From Treponema sp. UBA6988 (lineage in GTDB: Bacteria; Spirochaetota; Spirochaetia; Treponematales; Treponemataceae): a DNA stretch of 13,894 nucleotides. Under the pieces are notes generated by a model that was not told the DNA's origin, did no database searches, and worked only from the letters and a program-made list of their open reading frames with translations. Location of the stretch: positions 18,049 through 31,942 of the forward strand of contig DJYC01000086.1 of NCBI GenBank assembly GCA_002448445.1. Reading direction: 5' to 3'. Made by a program: the position numbers and the translations under genes. Within the stretch, counting starts at the first letter, position 1, and each line of letters opens with the position of its first letter. Shown in pieces: positions 6,638 through 13,327 of the stretch.

Positions 6638-7708
6638 CTATTTTCTTGAAACCGAAAGTTTTGAAATCTTGTCGTTGCGGCCAACAAAGAGGGAGTTGCC
6701 CCTTACCTGTATAAATGAATAGTTTGCGTTATAAGAGAAGGATGCAACGCTCTGGTTGAATTTTTCTATTACGGTTATAGTGTATTTTTTTCCGTACCTG
6801 CTAAGGATGAATGCAAGACTTCCCTCTTCATTCTCTTGAATTTGAACCACGTGTCCGCTTAACGGAAGCTTGTAGCTCTGCATCTTTTCCAAGTCAACAA
6901 CGCCAAGACCGCCTTCGTAGCCGTAGTAGACAATGTTGTCCTTGCTGTTGAATTTTACAAGTTCCTGTTTTACAGAGTCGTTTTCAAGGTATTCGTGGAA
7001 GATAATCTTGCTGTGCTCACCGTTTTTTTGTGCCACTACAAAGCGCTGCTGTTTTTGTCCACATACGCAAGCGATTGTGTTTCCGCTTTTTGAAATGCCT
7101 GCACCAAGTATTATGGAAAAATTGCTTCCGCCCGGCTGGAACTTCTGATCAACGCTGCCGTCCTTTGTAAAGGAAACAAGGGTTCCGTCTGCAAAGCCTG
7201 CAACCGTTCCTCCCTCGCTGGAAGAGAATGCCGTTACAGGACAATAGCTTTCGTAAAGCCATTGCCTTGCACCTGAATTTGAATACTGTGCAAAGGATGA
7301 GCCCCCCGGCAAGAAAACGTAGATTCTGTCTTCGTCAAAGAAGGGAAAGCCTGCTTCCTTGATTGTTCCCGCCTTTTCTCCGCTTGGCAAAAAGAAGTCT
7401 GCACTTGTGTTGTTTGCGGAATAAGAAGCATAGTAGGAGTCGGAAATAGAAGCCTTGAAGGGGTAGGTTACAAGGTTTATGATTTTCCCTTCCGGCGTAA
7501 AGAAGCCCATACTCTGACCAAGCTTAAAGGGGATTGCATCTTTTGCCTCGCCGCCCTGAACTTTGGTAATGCCTTCCGTCCATTCAGGGGTAAGGTGAAG
7601 TTCCGTGCTCAATGGCCTTAGTGCCAACACAATATATAGAAAACAAAATGCCGCCACGCCCAAAATCCTCTTACGCATGGCCTTGTTAAAGATGTCATAT
7701 TTTTTCAT
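6638..7708 (-). CDS. Membrane-anchored beta-propeller (WD40/NHL-like) protein
   Basis: 356 residues. A basic N-terminus and hydrophobic stretch (about 13-31) form a single anchor. The rest is made of degenerate blade-like units with alternating hydrophobic strands, for example SMGFFTPEGKIINLV, ADFFLPSGEKAGTI, TVAGFADGTLVSFTKDGS and GGLGVVDLEKMQSYKL, in the style of PQQ/WD40-like propellers. No catalytic motif is visible; a scaffold or binding role outside the membrane is inferred. It is the first gene of an operon with the pseudo-M23 protein. Start: ATG 7708 abuts AGGA with no spacing, so a Shine-Dalgarno start is unlikely, while a good promoter (7715-7743) places transcription start at or near the ATG, suggesting a leaderless message. 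ATG at codon 11 (MRKRIL) is the alternative. The exact blade count cannot be given by eye. Confidence 0.75.
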   Translation of the reverse strand: MKKYDIFNKAMRKRILGVAAFCFLYIVLALRPLSTELHLTPEWTEGITKVQGGEAKDAIPFKLGQSMGFFTPEGKIINLVTYPFKASISDSYYASYSANNTSADFFLPSGEKAGTIKEAGFPFFDEDRIYVFLPGGSSFAQYSNSGARQWLYESYCPVTAFSSSEGGTVAGFADGTLVSFTKDGSVDQKFQPGGSNFSIILGAGISKSGNTIACVCGQKQQRFVVAQKNGEHSKIIFHEYLENDSVKQELVKFNSKDNIVYYGYEGGLGVVDLEKMQSYKLPLSGHVVQIQENEEGSLAFILSRYGKKYTITVIEKFNQSVASFSYNANYSFIQVRGNSLFVGRNDKISKLSVSRK

Positions 7709-7714
7709 TCCTAT

Positions 7715-7743
7715 ATAATAGTAAAAGAACGCATTTTTAGCAA
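7715..7743 (-). promoter_or_regulatory. Sigma-70 promoter of the propeller/pseudo-M23 operon
   Basis: On the minus strand, TTGCTA (7738-7743) and TATTAT (7715-7720) are separated by exactly 17 bp. Only six bases lie between the -10 box and ATG 7708, so the transcript would begin at or within a base or two of the start codon. Confidence 0.6.
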
Positions 7744-7796
7744 TAGAGTTGGACCTTCTGCCAGTTCACTTTTACAGGTTGGGGGGCTGAAGGTGG

Positions 7797-7861
7797 CATA
7801 TTAAGGCACGGCAGGGATTGTGGCAGGCGGAGCCTGCCCTGGAGTTTTCTGCGAAAACTCC
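7797..7861 (+). repeat. Partial repeat unit with two short hairpins
   Basis: GCACGGCAGGGATTGT (7806-7821) is an exact copy of 7876-7891, 70 bp further on. Between them are two perfect hairpins: GGCAGGC-GGA-GCCTGCC (7822-7838) and GGAGTTTTC-TGC-GAAAACTCC (7841-7861). The second hairpin recurs at 11471-11491 with its outer base pair changed from G-C to T-A. Confidence 0.75.
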
Positions 7862-8157
7862 GTTAGCAAGTGCAAGCACGGCAGGGATTGTAGGGGCGCA
7901 AGGGGCGGAACGCCCTGCAGCGTTGCGGAACGCAGTGGAGCAATGGAGGCGGAAGCCGGAACCCCGGAAAGCCCATAAAAAATGGCCTCCTTGCCATTTT
8001 TTCTTGCGGGAAAGTGGCGTCTGTTTTTAGCGGTCCTTCGACCCTTCGACAGGCTCAGGGGCCGCAGGAAGCGGCCGCTGTCTGTTTGCATTAAAAAATG
8101 GCAAGAGCTTCTTTGGGGGCACTTTTGTTGCGCAGATGAAAGCGCCGCAATAATAAA
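7862..8157 (+). repeat. Modular hairpin repeat, copy A
   Basis: Order of parts: GTTAGCAAGTGCAAGCACGG and GGATTGTAGGGGC (7862-7896); short hairpins with GAA or GGAA loops such as GGGCG-GAA-CGCCC; linker GCAATGGAG; hairpin GGC-GGAA-GCC; linker GGAACCCCGGAAAGCCC; perfect hairpin AAAAAATGGC-CTCCTT-GCCATTTTTT (7977-8002); a variable middle containing the CCCTTCGACAGGCTCAGGG motif (8042-8060); then AAAAAATGGCAAG (8093-8105), and an end TTGCGCAGAT...GCCGCAATAA (8129-8154). Copy C (11392-11770) shares both ends but not the middle; copy D (13808-13894) shares the linkers but has different hairpins. No credible protein is encoded; the frames open here only reflect GC skew. Confidence 0.75.
8042..8060 (-). 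repeat. Inverted copy of CCCTGAGCCTGTCGAAGGG
   Basis: Exact reverse complement of 161-179. A partial duplicate (TCCTTCGAC, 8034-8042) abuts it on the left. It lies inside the variable middle of repeat copy A, as if inserted there. Confidence 0.75.
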
Positions 8158-8164
8158 GAAGAAA

Positions 8165-8200
8165 AAAAGCCCCTGTAACAAAAAGGGCTTTTCTTGTTTT
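8165..8200. terminator. Terminator-like hairpin with no obvious gene to end
   Basis: AAAAGCCC (8165-8172) pairs with GGGCTTTT (8185-8192), with T-rich tracts on both strands. It lies between divergent genes, directly before the promoter region of the DUF4153 gene. It may insulate that gene from transcription coming through the repeat. Confidence 0.5.
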
Positions 8201-8222
8201 AAAATATGATTTTTCGTAAACT
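8194..8222 (+). promoter_or_regulatory. Possible promoter of the DUF4153 gene
   Basis: TTGTTT (8194-8199) and TAAACT (8217-8222) with a 17-bp spacer; the same TAAACT -10 is proposed at 311-316. A GAGG ribosome binding site follows at 8238-8241. Confidence 0.4.
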
Positions 8223-8247
8223 CATTTGATAAAAAAAGAGGAAAATT

Positions 8248-10065
8248 ATGAAGTTTAAATTTTTGAATTCCGCATGGCAGGAGCTAAAGAATTCTGCCCT
8301 TAAATTTCCGGCATTTTTTGCGGGAACTATAGTTGCCGCCGTTTCTGCAACGCTTGCTGTTTGCAGTAATGACATTTTCAGAGGTCAGTACGAAGCCTTG
8401 CGTAAGTCCGGCGCTTCCTACGACAGCGAGCCATATTCTGCCCTGCGCGAAAGGGAAAATGCCTTTTCTGAGAATGCTAGCTTTCTTGCACTTTCTGCAG
8501 TCTGGTGCTGCGCGGCATCTTTCTTTGCGGAAATGCTCTGCCGTTTTCTGTGTGCAAAAAAGGACATTCAGGGTAAAAAGAAGGCCCTGATTCACGCTGC
8601 GGGACAGGTCTTGAGTGCAGTCCTTTCTGTTCCAATATTTTTTCTTTTAAAGTCTGAAAGTGACTGGAGGCCCTTTGTCTACGGTTCAAGCCTGTTCATT
8701 TTTGTGGCCATGGGGCTTTGGATGCTGCACAAGTTCCAGGATGAAGAAAAGGTTGTGCCCAACGCGGTCGTTTCCCTTGTTATGCAGGGGATTACCGTAA
8801 CTTGCCTTGTGCTGGGGCTTCTTCTTGTGATTTTTGCATTCAAGAACCTTATCTATTCTTTTTCCAATAACATTCCTTTTGCGGCATGCTTTTTCTTTTC
8901 CTCTTTCGTGATTGGAATGAACCTTTTGGTTTCCTGCGTTACCCGCCCCAGGGAAAGGGTTTCCATACCAAAGGCTTTTAACGTAATTGTTTCCTGTGCG
9001 CTTCTTCCAATTTATGCAATGCTGCTCCTTGTGCTTTACGTCTACTTTGCAAAGTGCATCTTTACGCGCAGCATGCCTGTTGGAATGGTGAATCCGTTTG
9101 TGTCCGCCGCAACTGCCGTCTACCTTTTCTTTTACCTTGCCCTTCCGCGCGAGGGAACTTTTTCTGCTGCCGGAAAATTCCTTCGCAGGTGGGGTTCCGT
9201 TTTTCTTTTGCCGCTCATTGCCCTGCAGTGCTTTTCTTTTGGAATAAGGATACGGGAATACGGCTTTACCCTTTCCAGGGTGGCAAGTCTTTACTATATA
9301 ATTGCAAGCATAGTTTTCTGCGTTCTTCCTTTTGTAAAGAAGGGAAAATACATGAAGTCTGTTTACCTTGTGCTTTCTCTTGCCGCGTTCTTGATGGCAG
9401 TTCCGGGGACAGGCTGCATAAGCATTGCCCTCTTTAGCCAGACCTCCCGCATTGTGGGCATTTACAAGGCACATTCCCTCTATGAAAATGGAAGGCTTGA
9501 CGCTGCAAAGGCTGAGGCTCTTCTTTCTGACAGGGAAAAGGCGGCTATTGTTTCTGCTGCCGATGAACTTAATGACTTTGAGAAAATGCCATCCTGGTGG
9601 GTTGAGTCTTCCAAAGAGGAAAATAAGTATGCTGATTCTTTTGAAAAGACCTTTGGTTTTGCCCATTCAACAAAATATGCAAGGCGGGCAAAAGGTGAGG
9701 CTATGGAACTTTACAATTCTCTTACGCTTTACCTGCCTGCAGGGGCTGCGCTGGACGTTGGGGAATTTTCCACCCTCTATTCATTTTATGAATCTGGAAG
9801 GGGGAGCAGTGAAGGAAAAGGTGTAATTTCCTTTGGCCCCGAGTCTGAAGAAAAGGAACTTGATTTTACAAATGAGCTTAAGGAATTCCTGCTTAAAAAT
9901 TCAAGCAAGTCGGAGGAGCCCTATTCCTATGGCAAAGAGGTGGAGCATGTCCTTACCCTTAAAAAGGACGGCTGGACTGTTATCTTTACTCGCCTTGAGC
10001 TTTCCTTGAAGGATGGGGATTCGACCTTTTATGAGTTTTCTGCATCGGGGTATGTGTGTAAGTAG
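8248..10065 (+). CDS. DUF4153-family polytopic membrane protein
   Basis: 605 residues. About eleven hydrophobic segments fill residues 19-395 (roughly 19-39, 77-98, 113-134, 142-160, 173-198, 207-230, 243-268, 283-299, 317-333, 345-362, 370-390), followed by a soluble C-terminal region of about 200 residues. Two motifs typical of DUF4153 are seen near the end of the membrane part: IREYGFTLSR (335-344) and SQTSRI (397-402), with a Gly-Pro-like loop (VPGTG) between. The biochemical role of the family is unknown. The C-terminal domain, with WTVIFTRLELSLKD near the end, is not recognised. Start ATG 8248 has GAGG at 8238-8241. The gene stands alone between a terminator-like hairpin and a strong terminator. 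Codon use is host-like. Confidence 0.75.
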   Translation: MKFKFLNSAWQELKNSALKFPAFFAGTIVAAVSATLAVCSNDIFRGQYEALRKSGASYDSEPYSALRERENAFSENASFLALSAVWCCAASFFAEMLCRFLCAKKDIQGKKKALIHAAGQVLSAVLSVPIFFLLKSESDWRPFVYGSSLFIFVAMGLWMLHKFQDEEKVVPNAVVSLVMQGITVTCLVLGLLLVIFAFKNLIYSFSNNIPFAACFFFSSFVIGMNLLVSCVTRPRERVSIPKAFNVIVSCALLPIYAMLLLVLYVYFAKCIFTRSMPVGMVNPFVSAATAVYLFFYLALPREGTFSAAGKFLRRWGSVFLLPLIALQCFSFGIRIREYGFTLSRVASLYYIIASIVFCVLPFVKKGKYMKSVYLVLSLAAFLMAVPGTGCISIALFSQTSRIVGIYKAHSLYENGRLDAAKAEALLSDREKAAIVSAADELNDFEKMPSWWVESSKEENKYADSFEKTFGFAHSTKYARRAKGEAMELYNSLTLYLPAGAALDVGEFSTLYSFYESGRGSSEGKGVISFGPESEEKELDFTNELKEFLLKNSSKSEEPYSYGKEVEHVLTLKKDGWTVIFTRLELSLKDGDSTFYEFSASGYVCK

Positions 10066-10115
10066 GGATATTTTTTTGTAATGAATTTTTTGTGCAGCCA
10101 CTGACGCTTAAATTT

Positions 10116-10170
10116 GGGGCATCGTCATTGTAAAGCCTGTCCATGCAGGCAATGATGATGTCCCGTTTTT
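10116..10170 (+). terminator. Strong intrinsic terminator after the DUF4153 gene
   Basis: GGGGCATCGTCATTG (10116-10130) pairs over 15 bp, with two G-U wobbles, with CAATGATGATGTCCC (10150-10164). An inner hairpin GCCTG-TCCATG-CAGGC (10135-10150) caps the stem, and five T follow (10166-10170). The first operator repeat of the next gene starts directly after it. Confidence 0.8.
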
Positions 10171-10223
10171 ATTTGGTGCGATGAAAATTTTATTTGGTAC
10201 GTTGACTTGCTTTATTTGGTACG
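10171..10223 (+). promoter_or_regulatory. Three phased direct repeats (candidate operator)
   Basis: ATTTGGTGCG (10171-10180), ATTTGGTACG (10192-10201) and ATTTGGTACG (10214-10223) recur at 21 and 22 bp, two helical turns, so all face the same side of the DNA. The second abuts the -35 box and the third fills the spacer up to the -10 box, the geometry of a repressor array. The gene downstream begins with a helix-turn-helix domain, so autoregulation is the simplest reading. Confidence 0.7.
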
Positions 10224-10230
10224 ATATAAT
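10202..10230 (+). promoter_or_regulatory. Near-consensus sigma-70 promoter, probably leaderless
   Basis: TTGACT (10202-10207), 17 bp, then TATAAT (10225-10230). Seven bases separate the -10 box from ATG 10238, and no Shine-Dalgarno is present, so the message should start at or beside the ATG. Confidence 0.75.
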
Positions 10231-10237
10231 TTTTTAT

Positions 10238-11257
10238 ATGAAGTACAGCAAGGAGCTTGTGCAAGCCATAAAAGACAGAATCCTCATAAACGTACCGTCA
10301 CATCCCAATGACTTGGTTCGTTATTCCATAGAAAATCTTTCTATCTCGCGGAATACTGCACTAAAATACATCAGTGAACTCATTGAAGAAAAAAAATTGC
10401 TCCGCTCAGACGCAGGCCGCTACACATCATATTCCCTTCCGGTTGAAACAGCGGATTTTACCTTCCGCATGAGCAAAAAACTTTCGGAAGAAAACATCGC
10501 AGAAAAAATACTTTCCTTTATTGGAAACATCCAGCCTTCTGTGGCTCAGATATTTGACTACGCCTTTATGGAAATAACCAACAACGCAATAGAACATTCC
10601 GACGCAAAGAAGATTCACGTCCAAGCCCAAAAATCCATAGGGAAAATAAGAATTACAATTCAGGATGACGGCATTGGCATCTTTAAGAAAATAAAAGACA
10701 GCTTGGGACTGCAAAATGAAAAGCAGGCTGTTATAGAACTTTCCAAAGGAAAATTCACTTCGTCACCGGAAAAACATTCGGGAGAAGGAATTTTCTTTTC
10801 GTCCAAACTGTGCGACAAATTTTTCATACTGTCTGATGGCCTCATCTTTTCTCCCCAGCAGATTGACACGCAAACAGCCGGTGGCGAAGAGCTTGGAAAA
10901 GGAACAAAAGTAACATTCGAAATTAATCTTGACACAAAAAAGGTTGCAAAAGAAATCTTTGACGAATACGCAGGCTTTGACTACGACAAACCCAAATTCA
11001 AAACAGTGGTTCAGCTGCGCTTTATGCAGCAGGAAGGTCTTACTCTTACATCCCGCTCACAGGCAAGAAGGCTTTTGACCCGCATGGAAAAATTTACAAC
11101 CGTTGTTCTGGATTTTCAAGAAGTAAACTTCATAGGCCAAGCCTTTGCCGATGAAATATTCCGTGTCTATGCAAAAAAGCACCCGGCCATAAAGTTCCAA
11201 TCCACCAACGAAAGCCCCCAAGTCCGCGCGATGATAGCACATGTGGAGGCGCAGTAG
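10238..11257 (+). CDS. HTH - GHKL ATPase - DUF4325 regulator
   Basis: 339 residues. Residues 1-67 form a winged-helix-like unit (SISRNTALKYISELIEEKKL then a basic wing, GRYTSYSL). Residues about 85-230 are a GHKL (HATPase_c) fold: N-box EITNNAIEHS (112-121), G1 DDGIGI (143-148), G2 SGEGIFFSS (181-189) and GKGTKVTFEI (220-229). Residues about 255-333 match DUF4325, a STAS-like domain, with VVLDFQEVNFIGQAFADEIF (289-308) and NESPQVRAMI. The ATPase resembles SpoIIAB/RsbW anti-sigma kinases and the C-terminal domain their STAS partner, so one chain may unite DNA binding, a nucleotide switch and the switch's target; this is inference. The usual phospho-Ser position of STAS proteins seems replaced by the GQAFAD segment. 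An in-frame ATG at 10181 lies inside the operator and upstream of the -10 box and is rejected. Confidence 0.8.
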   Translation: MKYSKELVQAIKDRILINVPSHPNDLVRYSIENLSISRNTALKYISELIEEKKLLRSDAGRYTSYSLPVETADFTFRMSKKLSEENIAEKILSFIGNIQPSVAQIFDYAFMEITNNAIEHSDAKKIHVQAQKSIGKIRITIQDDGIGIFKKIKDSLGLQNEKQAVIELSKGKFTSSPEKHSGEGIFFSSKLCDKFFILSDGLIFSPQQIDTQTAGGEELGKGTKVTFEINLDTKKVAKEIFDEYAGFDYDKPKFKTVVQLRFMQQEGLTLTSRSQARRLLTRMEKFTTVVLDFQEVNFIGQAFADEIFRVYAKKHPAIKFQSTNESPQVRAMIAHVEAQ

Positions 11258-11391
11258 GATAGAAGTTTGTGGCACATCTTGGCAAGAAAACCAGAGAGTG
11301 CTGATTGTGTTTTTCGGAGGCAAAATTGAAATAGATACAAAACTCTCGGAGTCCTTGAAAGAGCCAGAGTACAATCTGTTTGTTTTTCGAA
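11258..11391. other. Intergenic stretch, nothing recognised
   Basis: No credible gene or strong terminator. The end (11382-11391) merges with GAAAACTCC, the right arm of the hairpin seen complete at 7841-7861; its left arm is missing here. Confidence 0.5.
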
Positions 11392-11770
11392 AACTCCGTT
11401 AGCAAATGCAAGCACGGCCGGGATTGGAGGGGCGGTTGGTAAAAAATTGCATCCGTGCAATTTTTTACCATGAGTTTTCTGCGAAAACTCACTTGATTTT
11501 TATTCTAACAAAAGACGCGCCCCGCTGGAAGCTTTGCTGCGTGAACCCATGGCGCTGCTTGTTTTACATGTATTTGGGCCCCTCGGAACCCCGGAAAGCC
11601 CATAAAAAATGGCCTCCTTGCCATTTTTTATGACGGGTTTTCTGGCGAAAACCCGCGGGCTGTTATGCAAAGATTTGACGCGCCGTCCCTGGCGCTGTTT
11701 GTTCTGAAAAAATGGCAAGATGTTCTTTGGGGCACTTACCTTGCGCAGATTAGAGTGCCGCAATAAAAAA
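11392..11770 (+). repeat. Modular hairpin repeat, copy C
   Basis: Begins GTTAGCAAATGCAAGCACGG and GGATTGGAGGGGC (11398-11433), as in copy A. Then comes a perfect 15-bp hairpin (TGGTAAAAAATTGCA, 11437-11451, loop TCCG, partner 11456-11470) and GAGTTTTC-TGC-GAAAACTC (11472-11490). A middle unlike copy A follows. Then GGAACCCCGGAAAGCCC, the perfect hairpin AAAAAATGGC-CTCCTT-GCCATTTTTT (11604-11629), another unlike stretch with a TTTTC/GAAAA hairpin near 11635-11656, AAAAAATGGCAAG (11707-11719), and an end GGGGCACT...TTGCGCAGAT...AGTGCCGCAATAA (11728-11766). Confidence 0.75.
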
Positions 11771-11790
11771 TTCAAAAATCTTTTTCATGC

Positions 11791-11819
11791 TTGCACAAGA
11801 GGAATAAAAATTGTATAAT
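11791..11819 (+). promoter_or_regulatory. Strong sigma-70 promoter of citrate synthase
   Basis: TTGCAC (11791-11796) and a perfect TATAAT (11814-11819) with a 17-bp spacer. The leader is about 50 nt and ends in AAGGTAGGTGG (11860-11870) before ATG 11876. Confidence 0.75.
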
Positions 11820-11875
11820 TATGTCTAGTTTGTTAATGGTGACTGTATAAATATTCAGTAAGGTAGGTGGCACGC

Positions 11876-13312
11876 ATGGCTGATTTTTCTTTCATAAACA
11901 AGTTGTCGGTTTTGGCCCAGAATAATGACCCCATAGATCCTGCGCTCTATCAGAAATTTGATGTAAAGCGCGGCCTTCGCTATGCGGACGGAAGGGGTGT
12001 TCTTGTTGGTCTTACCAGAATCGGTGATGTTGTTGGCTACAAGGTTGACGAGGCCGGTAACAAGATTGCCGTTCCGGGAAAGCTTATCTACCGCGGCTAC
12101 AATGTTGAGGATATAGTTCACGACAGCCAGAAGAACCACCAGTTTGGCTATGAGCAGTGCGTCTACCTGCTTTTGTTTGGACAGCTGCCTACTGCTTCCC
12201 AGCTTGAGGAATTTAGTGCGGCCCTTGGTGCCCTTAGGACTTTGCCTCCCAACTTTACCGAAGATATGATTATGAAGGCCCCTTCGAGCGACATTATGAA
12301 CAAGCTTGCCCGTGGCGTTCTTGCTTCCTATTCTTACGACAACAATCCTGAGGACCGCTCAATAACGAATGTCCTTCGCCAGTGTATTGAGCTTATTTCC
12401 CGCTTTTCTACCCTTGCGGCTTATGCTTACCAGGCAAAGAGGCGCTACTACGACGGAAAGAGCATGTATATTCACAATCCGTCTCCGGCCCTTAGCACTG
12501 CGGAAAACTTTTTGCGCCTTATAAGGAGCGACAAGAGTTATACCCGCCTTGAGGCTGAGATTCTTGACCTTGCGCTTATCCTGCACGCTGAGCATGGTGG
12601 CGGTAACAACTCTTCTTTGACGATTCACGTTGTTTCTTCTGCGGATACGGATACGTATTCTGCGGTTGCGGCTGCGGTTGGCTCTTTGAAGGGTAGGCGT
12701 CATGGTGGTGCCAACATCCGCGTAATGGAAATGATGGATGACATAAAGAGCCATGTTAGCGACTGGAGCAACGAGACGGAAATCCGCGAATACCTTAGGA
12801 AGATTGCCACAAAACAGGCTTTTGACCATACAGGCCTTATCTACGGTCAGGGGCATGCGGTATACACTATAAGCGATCCCCGTGCACTTCTTCTCCGCGA
12901 AAAGGCTGCCGAGCTTGCACGCGAAAAGGGTATGGAGGAGGAATTCAACCTCTACCGTTCAATCGAAAAGCTTGCACCCGAGGTTATTTATGAGCTTCAC
13001 GGTGACAAGAAAAAGATCTGCATAAACGTGGACTTCTACACAGGTTTTGTTTACACCATGCTCAACATTCCGCGCGAGCTTTTTACTCCGCTTTTTGCAA
13101 TAGCACGTATTGCAGGCTGGAGCGCACACCGCATAGAAGAGCTTGTTGCAGGTGGCCGCATTTACCGTCCGGCTTACAAGAATGTTTCCGAAGAGCGTGA
13201 CTATGTTCCTATGGAATGCCGCAAGGAGTCCGATTCTGACCAGGCTACGCTTTTGGCTTCGGATTCTAGTGCGGATTCTAACGAAGTTCGTACTTCCGGG
13301 CCAAGCGACTAG
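11876..13312 (+). CDS. gltA: Citrate synthase (citrate/2-methylcitrate synthase type)
   Basis: 478 residues. Condenses acetyl-CoA with oxaloacetate, or propionyl-CoA in methylcitrate synthases. Catalytic segments are present: HAEHGGGNNSS (H237 and H240), the CoA/oxaloacetate-binding loop RRHGGAN, GQGHAVYT (H327) and VDFYTG (D386), equivalent to the His-His-Asp set of the family. The N-terminus with RGLRYADGRGVLVGLTRIGDVVGY is typical of the clostridial/spirochaetal branch, which tends to be longer than the proteobacterial enzymes. The last 27 or so residues, SDSDQATLLASDSSADSNEVRTSGPSD, are a Ser/Asp-rich low-complexity tail not expected in the family. Start: a GTG at 11867 is in frame, but AAGGTAGGTGG before ATG 11876 favours MADFSF. 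Substrate preference (citrate or methylcitrate) cannot be told. Convergent with the nuclease remnant, 15 bp away. Confidence 0.9.
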   Translation: MADFSFINKLSVLAQNNDPIDPALYQKFDVKRGLRYADGRGVLVGLTRIGDVVGYKVDEAGNKIAVPGKLIYRGYNVEDIVHDSQKNHQFGYEQCVYLLLFGQLPTASQLEEFSAALGALRTLPPNFTEDMIMKAPSSDIMNKLARGVLASYSYDNNPEDRSITNVLRQCIELISRFSTLAAYAYQAKRRYYDGKSMYIHNPSPALSTAENFLRLIRSDKSYTRLEAEILDLALILHAEHGGGNNSSLTIHVVSSADTDTYSAVAAAVGSLKGRRHGGANIRVMEMMDDIKSHVSDWSNETEIREYLRKIATKQAFDHTGLIYGQGHAVYTISDPRALLLREKAAELAREKGMEEEFNLYRSIEKLAPEVIYELHGDKKKICINVDFYTGFVYTMLNIPRELFTPLFAIARIAGWSAHRIEELVAGGRIYRPAYKNVSEERDYVPMECRKESDSDQATLLASDSSADSNEVRTSGPSD

Positions 13313-13327
13313 TGTCCTGCTGCTGCA

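Noticed and set aside
7801..8209. Open frames of 70-126 codons on both strands in the repeat region
   Set aside because: They coincide with hairpin repeats that recur elsewhere with indels, so the frames are not conserved. The translations are low-complexity Pro/Arg-rich.
8686..9666. 326-codon open frame on the minus strand inside the DUF4153 gene
   Set aside because: It is antisense to a well-supported membrane protein gene. Its Lys/Arg/His-rich translation is what the complement of Phe/Leu/Ser-rich transmembrane coding gives. No ribosome binding site or domain is visible.
10171..10223. Three ATTTGGT repeats considered as a CRISPR array or replication iterons
   Set aside because: The units are only 10 bp, three in number, and coincide with promoter elements. 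There are no spacers, cas genes, DnaA boxes or replication genes nearby.
10181..10237. Upstream ATG for the HTH-ATPase gene
   Set aside because: It lies within the operator repeats and upstream of the -10 box, so it would not be transcribed from the proposed promoter, and the added residues are hydrophobic and unlike the family.
11406..11633. Open frames in the region before citrate synthase
   Set aside because: They run through perfect hairpins and repeat linkers shared with non-coding copies, so they are artefacts.
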